Below, piece after piece: positions 15,748-29,792 of a stretch of DNA of 47,905 nt (its first letter is position 1; each line of letters begins with the position of its first letter). The position numbers were made by a program, and so were the translations under genes. Below the pieces are notes generated by a model. The model was not told where the DNA came from, made no database searches, and saw only the letters and a list, made by a program, of their open reading frames with translations. Source of the stretch: Desulfobacteraceae bacterium 4572_89 (GTDB lineage Bacteria > Desulfobacterota > Desulfobacteria > Desulfobacterales > Desulfobacteraceae); the NCBI GenBank assembly GCA_002085465.1, contig NBML01000003.1, positions 1 to 47,905 of the forward strand. The letters run 5' to 3'.

Positions 15748-17667
15748 ATGGAACTTAAAGAAGAGCTGGAAGAAAAAGCCGAGGAGTGTGATGCTCCGGA
15801 AGAGTATATTGCCGTGGCAAAAGAAATTGTGGATGGACTTTCCGATAAAGAGTGGGCTGCCGAGCTTTTAGAAGAAGGTGCTGACTGGGCAGAAACCTTT
15901 GAAGACTCTGTAGCATATGCCAGGGCAAGCCTTGATCTGCTCCAGGATACAGAAACTGCCGCATCCCTTTTGGAACAGGGTAAAAATCTATGCAGTTCAA
16001 CAGAGGACTTTCTAAAACTTGCTGCAGCTGCCCTGGAACTTAAACTTGAAGATGTGTCTAAAGAGATAATAGGTGCAGCAAGTACAAAATGTGTTAAAGT
16101 GACTGATTTCCTGGAGTTAAGCGATCATATCGCCAAAGTTCTCAAAGACAAAGAACTTGCGGAACAGACCATTGACAAGGCCTTTGCAAAATGTTCAAAA
16201 GCCGATGATTATGTATTGTTTGCAAAATCGGTTCTGGATATGTTCAAAGACAAAACCAGAGCGGTAAAAGTCTATGAAAAAGCAATGGAAAAGGCTTCAA
16301 AATCAGATGATTTCATAGTCCTTGCAGCCGGTGTTACCAATGACCTCCAAGATAATGATCTTGCCCGGAAAATTTATGAAAGTGCCCTGGCTTCCCTTGA
16401 ATCTGGAGATGAGCTGCTTAAATTTGCCGAAACAGTTAAAGCCCAGCTGGATGATGCTGATTTTTTAATGTCAATTTATCAAAAAGCAGAAACAGTTTTT
16501 AAGTCTTTTTCAGATTATCTAAAACTGGCCAAGGCTGGATTTGAAAATACAGGAAATACCGCCTTTGCCTCTGCTGTTTATCAAAAAGCAGCAGCTACAA
16601 ATCCGGACTGCGCTCAATTGGTTGATCTTGCCATTGCCATGGCAAAAGATCTCAAAGATACAGATGGAGCTGTACAGGTTCTCAAACAGGCGGAAGAAGC
16701 AGTAAAAAACAATGCAGACTTTATTAAAACAGCCCAGGCTATCCAGGATATTGTCACAAATGACGAAGACTGGACATCGGCAATTTCCTTCCAGCTGAAA
16801 AAAAGAGAAGAATTCAAAGACCTGTATGGGGATTTTATTTTAAGAGAACAGGAAAGCAAAACCAGTTTTCCCATGCGGGCACTGGCCCATGAAGTGTTTG
16901 AAAAGACAGGTGATACCTATTATTCAGCCAAGCTTTACAAGCTTGCAAAATCCCTTACCATTAATTTCAACGATTTTATCAAGCTTGCTGCCGATATCCA
17001 CTCCGACCTGGGAGAGGAATCATGGGTTAGAAATATATATACAGAGCTCCTGGAAAAATGCACCAGCTTCAGTTTCTATGACGAACTGACTTCGGCCATT
17101 GCCAGTACAATTAAAGATGAGGCCTGGATTCGTGAAATATATAAGGGTATTGAAAATAAAAGCCAAAGCAACGATGACCTGATCAAACTCGCGTCCATTG
17201 CAATAAAAAAATTCAATGACAAGGACTGGGCATCAAAACTTCTGGCCAAAGCCGAGGAAAAGAGCAGCAGTGTGTTTGATTTCAGTTCTGTTGCCGGAGC
17301 TGTTTCCAAATGGATAGGGGACAATGAATGGGCAGGAAATCTCTATAACTCTGCAGAATCACTCTGTCAGTCAAAGCGGGATTATGCCCGATTGATTTCC
17401 CTTATAAAGAATCAGACCCAGGATATGATGTTCCTGTCAAACATTCTGCATTCAGCCCGAAAAAATCTTACATCCTTTGATGATCTATTGTTTTTGGCAG
17501 AAATTTATTTACTCCAGTTAAAGGACCCTGACACTGCTGCAAAAATATATGGGGAAGCAGAAGAAAAGGCTATTTCAAATCAAATGCTTTCTAAACTTGG
17601 CACAAGTCTTACAAGCCAAATGGATGATCCAAAATGGGGGTCCAGAGTTCTGCGAAAAATAAAATAA
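15748..17667 (+). CDS. Cytosolic alpha-solenoid protein of about eighteen 34-residue repeats
   Basis: The 639-residue protein is made almost wholly of 34-residue units with the pattern D-x-x-[WFL]-A-x-x-[IL]-Y-x-x-A-E, then S-x-x-D-[FY]-x-x-L-A, then an amphipathic helix ending before the next Asp. Clear units start at DKEWAAELL, DTETAASLL, DKELAEQTI, DKTRAVKVY, DNDLARKIY, DADFLMSIY, DTDGAVQVL, DEAWIREIY, DKDWASKLL, DNEWAGNLY and DPDTAAKIY. One irregular segment (about residues 345-395) interrupts the series. The length matches TPR, but the residue pattern is not the standard TPR consensus; HAT or Sel1 relatives are alternatives. There is no signal peptide or membrane segment, so it is probably a cytosolic scaffold. 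The start follows AAGGAGAG. It converges on PFOR with only 9 bases between stops. Confidence 0.8.
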   Translation: MELKEELEEKAEECDAPEEYIAVAKEIVDGLSDKEWAAELLEEGADWAETFEDSVAYARASLDLLQDTETAASLLEQGKNLCSSTEDFLKLAAAALELKLEDVSKEIIGAASTKCVKVTDFLELSDHIAKVLKDKELAEQTIDKAFAKCSKADDYVLFAKSVLDMFKDKTRAVKVYEKAMEKASKSDDFIVLAAGVTNDLQDNDLARKIYESALASLESGDELLKFAETVKAQLDDADFLMSIYQKAETVFKSFSDYLKLAKAGFENTGNTAFASAVYQKAAATNPDCAQLVDLAIAMAKDLKDTDGAVQVLKQAEEAVKNNADFIKTAQAIQDIVTNDEDWTSAISFQLKKREEFKDLYGDFILREQESKTSFPMRALAHEVFEKTGDTYYSAKLYKLAKSLTINFNDFIKLAADIHSDLGEESWVRNIYTELLEKCTSFSFYDELTSAIASTIKDEAWIREIYKGIENKSQSNDDLIKLASIAIKKFNDKDWASKLLAKAEEKSSSVFDFSSVAGAVSKWIGDNEWAGNLYNSAESLCQSKRDYARLISLIKNQTQDMMFLSNILHSARKNLTSFDDLLFLAEIYLLQLKDPDTAAKIYGEAEEKAISNQMLSKLGTSLTSQMDDPKWGSRVLRKIK

Positions 17668-17676
17668 AAAGGATTG

Positions 17677-21187
<3,511 letters not shown>

Positions 21188-21315
21188 TATTTAGAAAAAA
21201 CAGAACTTTTTTACTGGTGTATATGGATCATCCTGTTCTTTTTATTATAAATATGTTATTTTATATTTTTTTTACAACAAAAAAATATTTATATTATTTT
21301 AATAAAGGAGTTTAC

Positions 21316-21924
21316 ATGGGTTTGATATCATCAACTCATTCCATGAGCCGTTACCACATTGAAGGAAAGTTTGAAACTGCGGTCATGGACGAAGTTAGAA
21401 ACGGATTAATAAAAAATTCAATACCAAAACTGGAAAATGTATATGAAGAAATTTCAGCTGGATGGACCCCCTGTGAAAGTCCATATAATCCTGATTTTGA
21501 AAAATTTTCATTTATCTTTGGTAATTATTTCAGCTTTTCCTTAAGAATCGATAAAAAATCAATACCAGCCAAGTTGATCCAAAAGCACATGGCCCTGGAA
21601 ATTGAAAAAAAAAAAGAGGAATCAGGCAGGGATTTTATATCCAAAAATGAAAAAACTGAAATTAAGGAAAAAATAACAGATATTTTAATGTATAAAATTC
21701 CTTCTATCCCCAGTATTTATGATGTGCTCTGGAATTATGAGGAAGGAAGTCTGTTTTTATTTACAACCCAGAAGGCTGCCAATGAATTTTTTGAAACCAT
21801 ATTTTTAAAATCTTTTGATCTTAAACCTATCCGTTTATTTCCCTATACCATTGTTGAAACAAAATCAAAATTGTCAGCTGATCAAAAAGAAAATGTACTA
21901 TCCCTATCCCCATTAAAATATTGA
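21316..21924 (+). CDS. RdgC-like protein, N-terminal part of a two-gene system
   Basis: The 202-residue product starts MGLISSTHSMSRYHIEG after an ideal AAAGGAG (21304-21310); the frame upstream to 21217 is unlikely to be translated. It resembles the N-terminal portion of RdgC: an opening beta-rich segment, a Lys/Glu-rich helix with KEKITDILMYKIPSIPS (compare the LLPRAF region), and YEEGSLFLFTTQKAANEFFETIF. RdgC is a DNA-binding ring protein that modulates RecA and is linked to replication in other bacteria. The gene next door, 10 bases downstream, seems to provide the rest. Its place just before dnaN and gyrB fits a replication-linked role. Identification is by pattern only. Confidence 0.62.
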   Translation: MGLISSTHSMSRYHIEGKFETAVMDEVRNGLIKNSIPKLENVYEEISAGWTPCESPYNPDFEKFSFIFGNYFSFSLRIDKKSIPAKLIQKHMALEIEKKKEESGRDFISKNEKTEIKEKITDILMYKIPSIPSIYDVLWNYEEGSLFLFTTQKAANEFFETIFLKSFDLKPIRLFPYTIVETKSKLSADQKENVLSLSPLKY

Positions 21925-21934
21925 AAGGTAAATC

Positions 21935-22468
21935 ATGCTTGATATTGCAACCGCATATAATAAATATACATTTCTTGGTAATGAATTTTTAACCTGGATC
22001 TGGTTTCTTATTGAAAAACAAAAAAACCTGTCAACCATAATGGAATACAAGGAATCTATTACCCTGGAAATCGGCAATTCCATTGTTCTTGAAAATAATC
22101 TCGGAGATAAATCCAAGGAAAAAATCACCATTAAAGGAGACCAGGCAGGTCTTGAAGAAGGAACCACTGCCCTTAAAAAAGGAGCATGGGTCACAGAGAT
22201 TAATCTTAAATGTAAAATAGGAGAAGAAGAGGAATATAAATTCACCATTAAGGGAGAAAGTTTTAATATAACCGGACTTAAAACTCCTGCTATCCAAACT
22301 TCAAAATCAGAAGACGAATTTGAGGGTATGATACTGGAAAAAACCTATTTATTACAAAAGATTACAGAAGTTATTGACACTCTTTTTTTAAAGTATGTTG
22401 AAAAAAGAATTTCAAATGATTGGAAAACCAAAGAATTTCAAGAAATTAGAAACTGGATTCATTCATGA
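21935..22468 (+). CDS. RdgC C-terminal-like protein, partner of the preceding gene
   Basis: The 177-residue product begins MLDIATAYNKYTFLGNEFLTWIWFLIE; the GNEFLTWIWF motif resembles the (D/E)FLTWLW segment of RdgC C-terminal domains. The rest is beta-rich (ITLEIGNSIVLENNL, KITIKGDQAGLEE, WVTEINLKCKIGEEEEYKFTIKG) and ends in two helices (YLLQKITEVIDTLFLKYVEKRIS). With the 202-residue partner the total is 379, somewhat above the roughly 300 of single-chain RdgC. The 10-base gap implies co-translation and a complex. It is followed by a perfect AT-rich hairpin. Unlike PFOR there is no sign of a recent frame break, so the split looks ancestral. Confidence 0.5.
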   Translation: MLDIATAYNKYTFLGNEFLTWIWFLIEKQKNLSTIMEYKESITLEIGNSIVLENNLGDKSKEKITIKGDQAGLEEGTTALKKGAWVTEINLKCKIGEEEEYKFTIKGESFNITGLKTPAIQTSKSEDEFEGMILEKTYLLQKITEVIDTLFLKYVEKRISNDWKTKEFQEIRNWIHS

Positions 22469-22485
22469 CAATAAAATGTTCAAAA

Positions 22486-22519
22486 ATCAAAAATTTTAAA
22501 CATCTTTAAAATTTTTGAT
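22486..22519 (+). terminator. Perfect 15-bp AT-rich hairpin after the rdgC-like pair
   Basis: Arms 22486-22500 and 22505-22519 are exact reverse complements with a CATC loop, 18 bases after the stop. The stem has only two G:C-type positions and no strong T-run follows, so termination would be inefficient. It could also be a replication or regulatory structure. Confidence 0.4.
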
Positions 22520-22751
22520 AAAACCATCATTTTTTAGAATGAACACAAACTATTTTTCAACACATTAAAATATAAATAAGTACATAAATTCAGACTATTA
22601 TAAAGTTATGAACTTTTAAACACCCCTTATTATTATTATTATCTCTTATTAAATATTTAATTAATAAAACCATATCTATTTAATAATTGATAAAACAAAT
22701 TTTTTAATATAAATATTTAAGGATGTGCAATTTTATGAAAAAGGATTTTAA
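22520..22751. promoter_or_regulatory. AT-rich dnaN upstream region with a mini-ORF
   Basis: About 230 bases of very AT-rich DNA with a TTATTATTATTATTATC run near 22627. A plausible -35 TTGATA near 22687 has no well-spaced -10. A seven-codon ORF (22735-22755, MKKDFK then TGA) overlaps the dnaN start codon as ATGA. DnaA boxes in this gap match at best 7 of 9 positions, so I do not call an origin here. Confidence 0.4.
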
Positions 22752-23873
22752 ATGAAATTTTCGTTTAATAAAAAAAATATTCTGGAAATTCTATCAAAAA
22801 TCCAGGGAATTACAGGAAGGAAGACAAATTTAAGTATTACATCTGATATCCTGGTTAAGGCGATGGACTCACAAATCACTATTATTGCCAATGATATGGA
22901 AACTGTTTTTATTGGTACCTATAATGCCCAGATAGAAACAGAGGGAATCCTGTCCATTAATTCCCAGAAATTTTTTGAAATTATCAGGGAATATCCTGAA
23001 AATGAAATTTTGGTAAATGAAATTGAAAACAGGTGGGTGGAAATCGGAAAAGGAGATAGTTTATACCATATTGTTTCATCTGATTATGAAAATTTTCCCG
23101 AAACCACTATGATTGAAGATGTCAATTTTGTTGAAATTTCAGCCATGGATCTTAAAAAAATGGTAGCTGTTTCTTCCGTTATAGGGTTTTCAAATGAAGA
23201 AAAAAGAATTTATGTTCTGGGGTCTTTGATTGAAAAAATAGTTTATCAAGGCCAGGAAAGATTAAGAATTGTTTCTACTGACTCCAAGCGCCTTAATTGT
23301 TATGATGCAGAATTTAAAGGTGAATTAAACCTGCCCGATGAAAGTATTATTATTCCCAAAAAAGGATTGGGTGAACTGAGCAAGTTTATTGACAGTAATT
23401 CCGACCTTATAAGGGTAGGTGTTAAGGATAATAATTTTATTTTTCAGCGGGCAAATGAAACCATTATGATTAAGCTCTTGGAAGGAGATTATCCAGATTA
23501 TAAACCGGTTATCAATTCCGATGAAATGATACCCATTGAAATGGATAGAACTATGGTTTCATTTTTGATGAGACGGGTAGCCATCTTAACTTCTGATGAC
23601 TATAAGAGTGTTATTTTAAATTTTAAAGAAAATGAACTGGTTGTAACAATAACAAATCCAGAGATAGGTGAATCAACAGAGCGCATAATGATTGGTTATT
23701 CAGGTGAAGAAGTAAAAAGCGCTTTTAATCCAAAATATTTTATGGATGCATTGAAACTATTTGAAAATTCCAATGTGGTCCTGCATATAAAAGATAATAG
23801 AAGCCCCTGCATTATCAAAGATATTGATAATGATCAACTCGTTTGTGTAATTATGGCGATGCATATATCATAA
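22752..23873 (+). CDS. dnaN: DNA polymerase III beta sliding clamp
   Basis: The 373-residue product has the length and three-fold repeat of beta clamps. Recognisable parts are the N-terminal MKFSFNKKNILEILSKIQGITGRK, the second-domain RLRIVSTDSKRLNCYDAEF, KLLEGDYPDYKPVIN, and the C-terminal CIIKDIDNDQLVCVIMAMHIS, close to the usual ...YVVMPMR ending. It forms a ring around DNA and tethers the replicative polymerase. It starts at ATG 22752 after AAGGA and is 14 bases upstream of gyrB. No dnaA gene is seen upstream; the position is taken by the rdgC-like pair. Confidence 0.95.
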   Translation: MKFSFNKKNILEILSKIQGITGRKTNLSITSDILVKAMDSQITIIANDMETVFIGTYNAQIETEGILSINSQKFFEIIREYPENEILVNEIENRWVEIGKGDSLYHIVSSDYENFPETTMIEDVNFVEISAMDLKKMVAVSSVIGFSNEEKRIYVLGSLIEKIVYQGQERLRIVSTDSKRLNCYDAEFKGELNLPDESIIIPKKGLGELSKFIDSNSDLIRVGVKDNNFIFQRANETIMIKLLEGDYPDYKPVINSDEMIPIEMDRTMVSFLMRRVAILTSDDYKSVILNFKENELVVTITNPEIGESTERIMIGYSGEEVKSAFNPKYFMDALKLFENSNVVLHIKDNRSPCIIKDIDNDQLVCVIMAMHIS

Positions 23874-23878
23874 AGTAA

Positions 23879-26305
<2,427 letters not shown>

Positions 26306-26404
26306 GATATAAAATTTAACTTGATAATAAATTTATAATAAATTTTATTTATTATGTGAATAGTATTCATTAACTTATATATCCACACCCAAAAGGAGGA
26401 TATC
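26306..26404. promoter_or_regulatory. AT-rich gap after gyrB with two near-consensus DnaA boxes
   Basis: TGTGAATAG (26355-26363) and ATATCCACA (26379-26387) each match the DnaA box (TTATNCACA or its complement) at eight of nine positions, in opposite orientation. A run made almost only of A and T lies just upstream (26309-26354). The region is short, so it may be a DnaA-responsive promoter of the next gene and not an origin. Confidence 0.35.
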
Positions 26405-26791
26405 ATGAATAGACCTATTCACAGGATAATTGATGAACAGATAAGAAGGTGGGAACAGGGAAGAATTAAAGCCCCGCCACTGGTTCAAAACATAAATTTA
26501 ATAAAAATTTCAAGGGAATCAGGAAGTAGAGGCCAGGAAATAGCTGAAAAACGGGCTGAAAAAACAGGATTTGACCTGTTCCACCATAAAATTCTGGAAT
26601 CTATGATTGAAACCTCTAAAAAAAGCAAAGCACTGCTGGAAACCCTTGATGAAAAAGGTATGAACATTGTGGACGATATTGTATCCGCCCTGGTTAATGA
26701 ACATCACCTCTGGCCGGATGAATATTCAAAACTTTTGCTCAAAATTTTAAACACTATTGGAAAACATGGAAATGCCATTTCCTTGTTATGA
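26405..26791 (+). CDS. Truncated cytidylate-kinase-like protein
   Basis: The 128-residue product starts MNRPIHRIIDEQIRRWEQG after an ideal AAAAGGAGG. It matches the N-terminal half of the cytidylate-kinase-like (AAA_26 type) family: ISRESGSRGQEIAEKRAEKTGFDLFHHKILE, DEKGMNIVDDIVSALVNEHHLWPDEYSKLLLKIL. Intact members continue after IGKHGNA with a VGRGANF-type segment and about 90 more residues. Here it ends NAISLL and stops, 16 bases before a strong hairpin. Note that SRESGSRGQEI replaces a canonical P-loop, as is usual in this family. The C-terminal half has probably been lost by deletion. Whether the remainder is functional is unknown. Confidence 0.7.
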   Translation: MNRPIHRIIDEQIRRWEQGRIKAPPLVQNINLIKISRESGSRGQEIAEKRAEKTGFDLFHHKILESMIETSKKSKALLETLDEKGMNIVDDIVSALVNEHHLWPDEYSKLLLKILNTIGKHGNAISLL

Positions 26792-26804
26792 AGGATGCCA
26801 AAAT

Positions 26805-26838
26805 ATTCACTCGGAGTTTTTATAAACTCCGAGTGAAT
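26805..26838. terminator. Perfect 15-bp stem-loop between convergent genes
   Basis: Arms 26805-26819 and 26824-26838 are exact reverse complements (ATTCACTCGGAGTTT on the left) with loop TTAT. It lies between the truncated kinase-like gene (plus) and the creatininase-family gene (minus). T-rich tracts at the loop side and just outside make a bidirectional terminator likely. Confidence 0.75.
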
Positions 26839-26846
26839 TATATAAA

Positions 26847-27596
26847 TTACTTTATTTTATATCTCCAGCCCTGTTCATCCATACGGTTTATAAAATCCAC
26901 GATATAATCCACAAGAACATCTTTCATCTTCTGGCCTTTTTCAGCAGTTGCTTTTTCAGGGGCCCCGCTGGCACCAAAATCAGTTAATTCGGAGAAATTC
27001 CATATCAGCTTTACATTATTATCCATATCAGGAATCATTCCTTTGGCTCTGCTTATATCACAAAGTTCTGGAAACATAGCAAGCCCTATGGATGTTTCGC
27101 CTTCACCACCATGTCCCATTCCATTCCAGACTTCAAATGTATCAGGGGGAAGAAGGTTACCAGCCGTAATCCACCAGGCATCCAGCACTGCCAGGTTAAA
27201 ATCAGGATTTTTTATCTTGACCTGCCTTGCAGCAATTTCAATGGCAGCAATATTACCATCATGGCCGTTGATAATCATCACCTTATTGATTCCCCAGTGG
27301 ATAATAGATTCAAGCATCTCCTTGATGACTTTTATCAGGGTTTCATCTGTCAAAGATATACACATGGGTTTATGCCTGTAATGACCGCTCATGCCAAACC
27401 ATAATGGCGGGGCTGCAACTGTATTTTCAAGCCGGGAGGCCAGTGCATGGGCAATATCATAACTTACCAGAGAATCGCATCCAAAGGGCAGATGTGCACC
27501 ATGGCTTTCAGTGGAACCAATGGCCATAATAATCTTATCAATTTTAGCTTCCTGAAAAGAGTGTTCATTCAACTCTTCAAGCTTTACAGTTTTCAT
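26847..27596 (-). CDS. Creatininase-family amidohydrolase
   Basis: The 249-residue protein carries the metal-binding motifs of the creatininase family: GSTESHGAHLPFGCDS (Glu, His and Asp ligands), INGHDGN (His), and MGHGGEGETS (Glu). Members hydrolyse or ring-open small amides such as creatinine, or process peptides and pterin-like precursors (MftE, ArfB types). The substrate cannot be read from sequence. It is the last gene behind a Liv-type binding protein, 30 bases away on the same strand, so the importer may deliver its substrate, for example an amide or lactam. That link is inference. Confidence 0.85.
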   Translation of the reverse strand: MKTVKLEELNEHSFQEAKIDKIIMAIGSTESHGAHLPFGCDSLVSYDIAHALASRLENTVAAPPLWFGMSGHYRHKPMCISLTDETLIKVIKEMLESIIHWGINKVMIINGHDGNIAAIEIAARQVKIKNPDFNLAVLDAWWITAGNLLPPDTFEVWNGMGHGGEGETSIGLAMFPELCDISRAKGMIPDMDNNVKLIWNFSELTDFGASGAPEKATAEKGQKMKDVLVDYIVDFINRMDEQGWRYKIK

Positions 27597-27626
27597 TTCA
27601 TATTCCTTTACAATACGACAATTCGT

Positions 27627-28781
27627 TTATTTTACAGTGGGGAACCAGATTTCTTCCACACTGTATTTTCCTTTTTTCACACTGATAATTGAAACACCTT
27701 TTACCGGAACCCCACTGGGCCTTGTATAGGAGATTTCACCTGTAACCGCTTTAAATCCCATTGTTTTGGCAAGACTTTCCTTTAAAGCTTTGGGTTCTGC
27801 TGAATTTGCTCTTGTAATGGCGTCTGCAATCAGGGCTACCGCATCATATCCAAGAGGAGCAAAGGCATTTTCAGGGGCCACACCATATTCTTTTCTATAG
27901 TCTTCAACAAATTTTATAACTTCCGGTCTGGGATCTTCCCTATAGGTATGGGTTGAAAAATATACATCATTTGCAAGTTCTTTTCCTGGAACTGTTACAA
28001 TAAGTTCTGTATCAAAACCATCACCGCTGACTATGGGAAGGGTCAGTCCACTTTCCCGGATCTGTTTTGTTGTAAGGCCTGCTTCATTGGGTATGGAGGA
28101 GATAAAAACGGCATCTGGTTTAGGTGAAGTGTTTTTGAGCCTTGCAATCTGGGCTGAAAAATCTTTGTCTCCCATCATGAAAAAGTCTTCCAGGACAATT
28201 TTCATTCCAAGTTCCTGGGCACGTTGTTTGTAAAATCTGGAAAGGGTTTTTGTAAAATCCATTGAATTGTCTGTCCATACAGCCACATTTTTTACACCAA
28301 GGGATTTAAAGGAATAATCCGCTATGGCAAAGGACTGATCATCATCTCCAAAGGGAACCATGAACATGCAGTCACCGATCATCATGGGCAGAGTGGGCAG
28401 GGTGGCCCCGGAAGTAACAAAGGGGATACCTTTTTTCTGGAACAAAGGGGCTGAGGGAAGAACAAAAGAAGGGTCACTGTGACCTATACCGGCAATAACT
28501 CCCTTGCTTAGAAGTTTTTTAGCACCGATTGCAGCAGCTTTCTGATCTGTTTTTGCATCCACAGATAAAAGTTCTATCATGCGGCCGTCAAGCAGTCCGC
28601 CATTTTGATTAATGATCTTTACAGCAAGCTGGGCACCACGCAGAGAGGGCGTATCAATTGAAGACATTCCTCCCGTAAGGCTGTATAATGCACCTATTTT
28701 AATAGGTTCGGCAGAAAAACAAGGGGCTGCCAGGGTAATTGACATAAAAACCAGAGCAATAATTAATAAACATTTTTTCAT
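27627..28781 (-). CDS. livK: Branched-chain amino acid/amide ABC transporter substrate-binding protein
   Basis: The 384-residue product has a Sec signal peptide (MKKCLLIIALVFMSITLAAPCFSA) and then the Leu/Ile/Val-binding-type periplasmic fold: EPIKIGALYSLTGGMSSIDTPSLRGAQLAVKIINQNGG, GHSDPSFVLPSAPLFQKKGIPFVTSGAT, and ENAFAPLGYDAVALIADAI. It collects a substrate in the periplasm for the LivHMGF complex encoded just upstream. Such proteins bind amino acids, amides, urea or aromatic acids. The ligand is not determined; the creatininase-family neighbour hints at an amide. Confidence 0.88.
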   Translation of the reverse strand: MKKCLLIIALVFMSITLAAPCFSAEPIKIGALYSLTGGMSSIDTPSLRGAQLAVKIINQNGGLLDGRMIELLSVDAKTDQKAAAIGAKKLLSKGVIAGIGHSDPSFVLPSAPLFQKKGIPFVTSGATLPTLPMMIGDCMFMVPFGDDDQSFAIADYSFKSLGVKNVAVWTDNSMDFTKTLSRFYKQRAQELGMKIVLEDFFMMGDKDFSAQIARLKNTSPKPDAVFISSIPNEAGLTTKQIRESGLTLPIVSGDGFDTELIVTVPGKELANDVYFSTHTYREDPRPEVIKFVEDYRKEYGVAPENAFAPLGYDAVALIADAITRANSAEPKALKESLAKTMGFKAVTGEISYTRPSGVPVKGVSIISVKKGKYSVEEIWFPTVK

Positions 28782-28793
28782 TTTAAAATCTCC

Positions 28794-29792
28794 TTAATTT
28801 TGATGTTTATGTTTTCCCATGACAAAATCGGGTTCCTTTGTCCCGAATATGCCGCTGGGTTTAAAAATAAGAATAAGGATAAGAATCAAAGACATAACAA
28901 TCTCACCCACTCCATATATACCGAAATTTTCTTCCAAAGGCCGGAAACATTCATTGGTCAATGTAAAAATAATGGCTGCTGTTATGGAACCGGTGATACT
29001 TCCTGTTCCACCTACAACCACCATGACAACAATATTAAACGACATGATAAGGGAAAATGAGCCCGGGGTCATGGCCGTAATCAGATGTCCCCATAAACCT
29101 CCTGCAACTCCGGCAAAAAAAGCACCTGCCGTTAGAGCAAAACTGCGGGTATAGAACAAATTTATACCAAGGGAGTTGGCAGCCATCTCGTCTTCTCTAA
29201 CCGCAAGCATTGATCTGCCAAGGGAAGAAAATTTAATTTTCCAGCAAATATAAATAGTTACAACAACCCAGCCTGCGACCCAGTAAACATTGGTAAAATC
29301 CTCAAGTCCGTTTAATCCAAGAGGTCCACGGGTAATGGAATCTGCATTGTTTAACAATACCTGAATTATGATAAGAAATCCCATTGTTGCAACGGCCAGG
29401 TAATGTCCCTTGAGCCGAAGGACAGACAATCCAACCATTAGAGCTACAAGGGCTGCGCAGCAGCCACCAACCAGAAGTGCTGGAAAAAAAGGGAGATGAA
29501 GTGAAACCATCCATTGGGGTAGATCCGGCAGGAATAAGGGTTTTTTTTGAATGGAAAAGGTTAAAAGGGCAGTGACATACCCGCCAATGGCCATAAAAGC
29601 AGGGTGCCCAAGGGAAAAAAGGCCGGTAAACCCATTGGTCAGATTCAGGCTGACGGCCAGTATAATGTTGATGCCGGTAAAGCAGACAATGGCAATCAGA
29701 TAATCATTTGCAGTTTTATCCATAAAAAATGAGAAGACAACCAGGAATATGATCATGAAGGCAAGACTGTATCTGGGACGATTAGTTTTCAC
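28794..29792 (-). CDS. livM: Liv-type ABC permease LivM
   Basis: I start this gene at GTG 29792, which overlaps the livH stop as TAGTG, giving 332 residues; the longer open frame upstream is an off-frame shadow of livH. The product has about nine hydrophobic helices and the family blocks NLTNGFTGLFSLGHPAFMAIGGYVTALL, GLSVLRLKGHYLAVATMGF and REDEMAANSLGINLFYTRSFALTAGAFFAGVAGGL. It forms one half of the membrane channel with LivH. A 12-base gap separates it from the binding-protein gene. Confidence 0.92.
   Translation of the reverse strand: MKTNRPRYSLAFMIIFLVVFSFFMDKTANDYLIAIVCFTGINIILAVSLNLTNGFTGLFSLGHPAFMAIGGYVTALLTFSIQKKPLFLPDLPQWMVSLHLPFFPALLVGGCCAALVALMVGLSVLRLKGHYLAVATMGFLIIIQVLLNNADSITRGPLGLNGLEDFTNVYWVAGWVVVTIYICWKIKFSSLGRSMLAVREDEMAANSLGINLFYTRSFALTAGAFFAGVAGGLWGHLITAMTPGSFSLIMSFNIVVMVVVGGTGSITGSITAAIIFTLTNECFRPLEENFGIYGVGEIVMSLILILILIFKPSGIFGTKEPDFVMGKHKHQN

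Noticed and set aside
22520..22751. Possible chromosomal origin upstream of dnaN
   Set aside because: The region is AT-rich, but the best DnaA-box matches are 7 of 9 and scattered, and dnaA is not present. AT content alone does not support an origin call.
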